A stretch of DNA of 17,151 nucleotides from Pseudorhodobacter antarcticus (GTDB taxonomy: Bacteria; Pseudomonadota; Alphaproteobacteria; Rhodobacterales; Rhodobacteraceae): NCBI GenBank assembly GCA_945860375.1, contig CAMAQR010000069.1:1-17151 (forward strand). The letters run 5' to 3'. Below are positions 13,847 through 17,151 of the stretch, piece after piece; the first letter of the stretch is position 1, and each line of letters begins with the position of its first letter. A program made the translations under genes and the position numbers. Below the pieces are notes generated by a model, which had not been told where the DNA came from, made no database searches, and was given only the letters and a program-made list of their open reading frames with translations.

Positions 13847-16800
13847 ATGATGAGCCACCTGCTCAACAGACTGAACTTCTTCCAGAGCAAAGAGCTTGAG
13901 CAATTCTCGGACGGCTGGGGCCAGACCACCCGCGAGAACCGGGATTGGGAAGATACCTACAGAAATCGCTGGCGGCACGACAAGATCGTCCGCTCGACCC
14001 ACGGGGTGAACTGCACCGGGTCCTGTTCATGGAAGATCTACGTCAAGTCCGGCATCGTGACCTGGGAAACCCAGCAGACCGACTATCCGCGCACCCGTGC
14101 GGGCCTGCCCAATCATGAGCCACGCGGCTGTGCGCGGGGCGCGTCCTATAGCTGGTATCTGTATTCCGCCAACCGCGTGAAGAACCCGCTGATCCGGGGC
14201 GCCTTGATGCGGGCATGGCGCAAGATGCGCCCCTCGATGACGCCGGTGGCCGCCTGGGCGGCGATCCAGAACGATCCGGTTCTGCGCGCGAGCTACACCA
14301 AGTCGCGCGGCAAGGGCGGTTTCGTGCGCGCCACATGGGACGAGGCGACCGAGATCATCGCGGCCGCCAACGCCTATACGGCTAAAACTTATGGCCCTGA
14401 TCGGGTGTTCGGATTCTCGCCCATTCCGGCCATGTCGATGGTCAGCTATGCCGCCGGTTCGCGGTATCTGTCGCTTCTGGGCGGTACCTGCATGTCGTTC
14501 TACGACTGGTATTGCGACCTGCCGCCCGCCTCGCCCCAGACCTGGGGCGAACAGACCGACGTGCCGGAATCGGCCGACTGGTACAACGCCGGGTTCCTGA
14601 TGCTCTGGGGCTCGAACGTACCGCAGACCCGGACGCCGGATGCGCACTTCTACACCGAGGTCCGCTATCGCGGCACCAAGTCCGCCGTGGTCAGCCCCGA
14701 CTATTCCGAAGCCGCCAAGTTCGGTGACATCTGGCTGAACCCGCAGGCAGGCACCGATGCAGCGCTGGCGATGGCGATGGGCCATGTGATCCTGCGCGAA
14801 TTCCATCTGGACCGGCAGGTCGAGTATTTCGAGGATTACGCCCGCAAATACACCGACATGCCGATGCTGGTGCGGCTTGAGGACAGGGACGGGCACCTTG
14901 TGCCGGGCCGCATGCTGCGCGCAGAGGATTTTGACGGCAAGCTGGGCGAGACCAATAACCCCGACTGGAAGACGGTCGCTTTTGACGAGGCCGCAAACCA
15001 GATCGTGGCGCCAAACGGGTCGATCGGCTTCCGTTGGGGCGAAGAAGGCAAGTGGAATCTTGAACAGCGCGCAAAGGGGGCCGAGGCGCAGCTGCGGCTG
15101 AGCCAGATCCTTGACGAGCATCACGACGAGGTTGTGGGCGTCGATTTCCCCTATTTCGGCGGGGTCGCGACAGGCGATTTCGTGAAATGCGACCATCCGG
15201 ACGTTCTGACCCGCAACATCCCTGCCCGCCGCGTCGCCCTTGCCGATGGCAAGGAGGCGCTGGTCGCCACGGTGTTCGATCTGTTCTGCGCGAACTACGG
15301 ACTTGACCGCGGCCTTGGCGGCAAATGGGTGTCGAAGGATTTCAACGACGACAGCCCCTACACCCCGGCCTGGGCCGAAAAGATCACCGGCGTTGCCCAC
15401 GAGAAGATCATCGCCGTGGCGCGTGAATTCGCAGGCAATGCCGAAAAGACGCACGGCAAGTCCATGGTCATCCTGGGGGCCGGTCTGAACCACTGGTACC
15501 ACATGGACATGAACTATCGCGGCATCATCAACATGCTGGTGATGTGCGGTTGCATCGGTCAAGAGGGCGGCGGCTGGTCGCATTATGTGGGCCAGGAAAA
15601 GCTGCGCCCGCAGACCGGCTGGGCGCCTTTGGCCTTCGCGCTGGACTGGAACCGTCCGCCGCGGCAGATGAACGCGACCTCCTGCTGGTATGCCCATACC
15701 GACCAGTGGCGCTACGAGACGTTGCGCGCGGGCGAGATCCTGTCGCCTACGGCACCTGAAGGCGATTGGGATATCAGTCTGATTGACTACAATATCCGGG
15801 CGGAACGGATGGGCTGGCTGCCGTCTGCACCGCAACTGAAAACCAACCCGCTGGAGGTGGCGAAGGCCGCAAAGGCTGCGGGCAAGGCCATTCCGGACTA
15901 TGTGGCGGAACAGCTGAAATCCGGCGCGCTGCAAATGTCTTGCGAGGACCCGGATGCGCCAGAAAACTGGCCGCGCAACTTGTTTGTGTGGCGGTCAAAC
16001 CTGCTGGGGTCCAGCGGCAAGGGGCATGAGTACTTCCTCAAGCACCTTCTGGGCACCGATCATGGCGTGATGGGCAAGGATCTGGGCGAAGAAGGCGGCG
16101 TGATGCCGAAAGAGGCCGTCTGGCATGACGAAGCGCCGAAGGGCAAGCTGGACCTCTTGGTGACCATCGACTTCCGGATGTCCACCACCTGCGTCTATTC
16201 CGACATCGTGCTGCCGACGGCCAGTTGGTACGAAAAGGACGATCTGAACACCTCGGACATGCACCCGTTCATCCATCCGCTGCAGGCGGCGGTGGACCCA
16301 GCCTATGAAAGCAAATCCGACTGGGAAATCTTCAAGTCGATTGCGAAGAAGTTCAGCGAAGTGGCGCCCGAAGTGCTGGGCGTGGAAACCGACATCGTTC
16401 AGCTTCCCTTGCTGCATGACACCCCCGGCGAGCTGGCGCAGGCGCATGTCCGCGACTGGAAGAAGGGCGAATGTGACCTGATTCCCGGCAAGACCGCGCC
16501 GAATTACATTGCGGTCGAACGGGACTATCCCAACCTTTACAAGAAGTTCACCTCGGTCGGTCCGCTGCTGGAGAAACTTGGCAACGGCGGCAAAGGCATC
16601 AACTGGGATACCAAGGTCGAGGTTGGACATCTGCGCGACCTCAACGGTGTCGTGCTGGATGAAGGTGTGTCCAAGGGCCACGCGAAACTTGAAACCGCGA
16701 TCGACGCGGCAGAGATGGTCCTGATGCTTGCCCCCGAAACCAACGGCGAAGTGGCCGTCAAGGCTTGGGAGGAACTGGAAAAGCCCACCGGTCGCCACCA

Positions 16801-17151
16801 CGCCCATCTGGCTGAGGGCGCGCATCACACCAAGATCCGTTTCCGCGATATCGCGGCGCAACCGCGCAAGATCATCTCCAGCCCCACCTGGTCGGGGATC
16901 GAAAGCGAAACGGTCTGCTATAACGCGGGCTACACAAACGTGCACGAGCTGATCCCGTGGCGCACGCTGACCGGACGCCAGCAGCTGTATCAGGATCACC
17001 TGTGGATGCGGGCCTTTGGCGAAGGCTTTGTCAGCTACCGCCCGCCGGTGGACCTGAAAACCATCACCAAGGCCGTCAACAACGACGCCGCCGAGGGCAA
17101 TCCGCATGTTGTGCTGAACTTCATCACACCGCACCAGAAATGGGGCATCCA
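13847..17151 (+). CDS. narG: NarG, catalytic subunit of membrane-bound nitrate reductase (3' end outside window)
   Basis: The open frame from ATG 13847 runs to the window edge, giving about 1101 of the usual ~1245 residues. NarG reduces nitrate to nitrite at a Mo-bisMGD centre on the cytoplasmic side of the membrane. His52, Cys56, Cys60 and Cys95 (HGVNCTGSC and RGCARG) are the ligands of the FS0 [4Fe-4S] cluster. The SFYDWYCDLPPASPQTWGEQ segment (about 217-236) carries the Asp ligand of Mo. Later NarG-specific stretches include GLNHWYHMDMNYRGIINML, LFVWRSNLLGSSGKGHEYF, STTCVYSDIVLPTASWYEKD and GRQQLYQDH. The ribosome binding site AAGGAAG precedes ATGATG. narHJI are expected to follow. No internal frame damage was seen. 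Confidence 0.97.
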   Translation, partial: MMSHLLNRLNFFQSKELEQFSDGWGQTTRENRDWEDTYRNRWRHDKIVRSTHGVNCTGSCSWKIYVKSGIVTWETQQTDYPRTRAGLPNHEPRGCARGASYSWYLYSANRVKNPLIRGALMRAWRKMRPSMTPVAAWAAIQNDPVLRASYTKSRGKGGFVRATWDEATEIIAAANAYTAKTYGPDRVFGFSPIPAMSMVSYAAGSRYLSLLGGTCMSFYDWYCDLPPASPQTWGEQTDVPESADWYNAGFLMLWGSNVPQTRTPDAHFYTEVRYRGTKSAVVSPDYSEAAKFGDIWLNPQAGTDAALAMAMGHVILREFHLDRQVEYFEDYARKYTDMPMLVRLEDRDGHLVPGRMLRAEDFDGKLGETNNPDWKTVAFDEAANQIVAPNGSIGFRWGEEGKWNLEQRAKGAEAQLRLSQILDEHHDEVVGVDFPYFGGVATGDFVKCDHPDVLTRNIPARRVALADGKEALVATVFDLFCANYGLDRGLGGKWVSKDFNDDSPYTPAWAEKITGVAHEKIIAVAREFAGNAEKTHGKSMVILGAGLNHWYHMDMNYRGIINMLVMCGCIGQEGGGWSHYVGQEKLRPQTGWAPLAFALDWNRPPRQMNATSCWYAHTDQWRYETLRAGEILSPTAPEGDWDISLIDYNIRAERMGWLPSAPQLKTNPLEVAKAAKAAGKAIPDYVAEQLKSGALQMSCEDPDAPENWPRNLFVWRSNLLGSSGKGHEYFLKHLLGTDHGVMGKDLGEEGGVMPKEAVWHDEAPKGKLDLLVTIDFRMSTTCVYSDIVLPTASWYEKDDLNTSDMHPFIHPLQAAVDPAYESKSDWEIFKSIAKKFSEVAPEVLGVETDIVQLPLLHDTPGELAQAHVRDWKKGECDLIPGKTAPNYIAVERDYPNLYKKFTSVGPLLEKLGNGGKGINWDTKVEVGHLRDLNGVVLDEGVSKGHAKLETAIDAAEMVLMLAPETNGEVAVKAWEELEKPTGRHHAHLAEGAHHTKIRFRDIAAQPRKIISSPTWSGIESETVCYNAGYTNVHELIPWRTLTGRQQLYQDHLWMRAFGEGFVSYRPPVDLKTITKAVNNDAAEGNPHVVLNFITPHQKWGI

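Noticed and set aside
14027..15934. 635-residue minus-strand open frame inside narG
   Set aside because: It is the antisense shadow of a high-GC gene. The plus frame has all NarG motifs and the minus translation shows no recognisable domain.
15995..17134. 379-residue minus-strand open frame inside narG
   Set aside because: Same cause: antisense of narG codon bias, with no domain or ribosome binding site evidence.

Overview
The window is high-GC DNA from an alphaproteobacterium. It is most likely a Rhodobacteraceae member of the Paracoccus/Roseobacter kind, judging by the fused NarK1-NarK2 transporter followed by narG, the divergent cysteine-poor narR regulator, the nnrS/nnrU genes and an initiator tRNA remnant. 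It holds one end of an anaerobic nitrate-respiration locus joined to a nitric-oxide-response and anaerobic-ubiquinone gene block, with a decayed mobile segment on its left side.

Left flank (1-1820). This part is mobile-element debris: the last 43 codons of an IS5-type transposase, the 3' part of an initiator tRNA from the anticodon loop to CCA (a probable island attachment-site scar), a rho-independent terminator, a ParD antitoxin with a broken ParE/RelE toxin, about 500 bp without a credible gene, and a frameshifted start of another IS5-type transposase.

NO-response block (1820-3660). A minus-strand unit contains an Rrf2/NsrR-type repressor, a candidate 29-residue ORF and a DUF6522-like protein. 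It diverges from a group III truncated hemoglobin gene across an 87-bp gap with a 24-bp interrupted palindrome that is a candidate NsrR operator. The globin gene is frameshifted at a T7 run. A YtfE/DnrN-type di-iron hemerythrin follows.

Anaerobic quinone block (3698-6838). A 5-formyltetrahydrofolate cyclo-ligase, ubiT, ubiU and ubiV follow one another with 4-10 base overlaps, which implies translational coupling. UbiTUV carry out oxygen-independent hydroxylation in ubiquinone synthesis, so the quinone pool can be made while nitrate is the electron acceptor. UbiU here appears to lack one of its four cluster cysteines.

NnrS block (6861-9586). A normal nnrS is followed by an unusual in-frame fusion of an N-terminal NnrU fragment to a second NnrS. 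A bidirectional terminator near 9765-9802 separates this plus-strand run from the convergent narR side.

Nitrate block (9959-17151). narR (minus), with a broken carboxymuconolactone-decarboxylase-like gene downstream of it, diverges from narK-narG (plus). The 252-bp intergenic region has two FNR-type TTGAT-N4-RTCAA boxes, a 9-bp direct repeat and a leader hairpin. NarR has the E-x-x-S-R pattern expected for TTGAT recognition. narG is cut by the window edge after about 1101 codons.

The general picture is a functional nitrate-reductase and anaerobic-quinone module beside NO-handling accessory genes, several of which are broken (globin, CMD-like gene, NnrU). Two of the breaks lie in homopolymers, so real decay and sequencing error both need to be considered.
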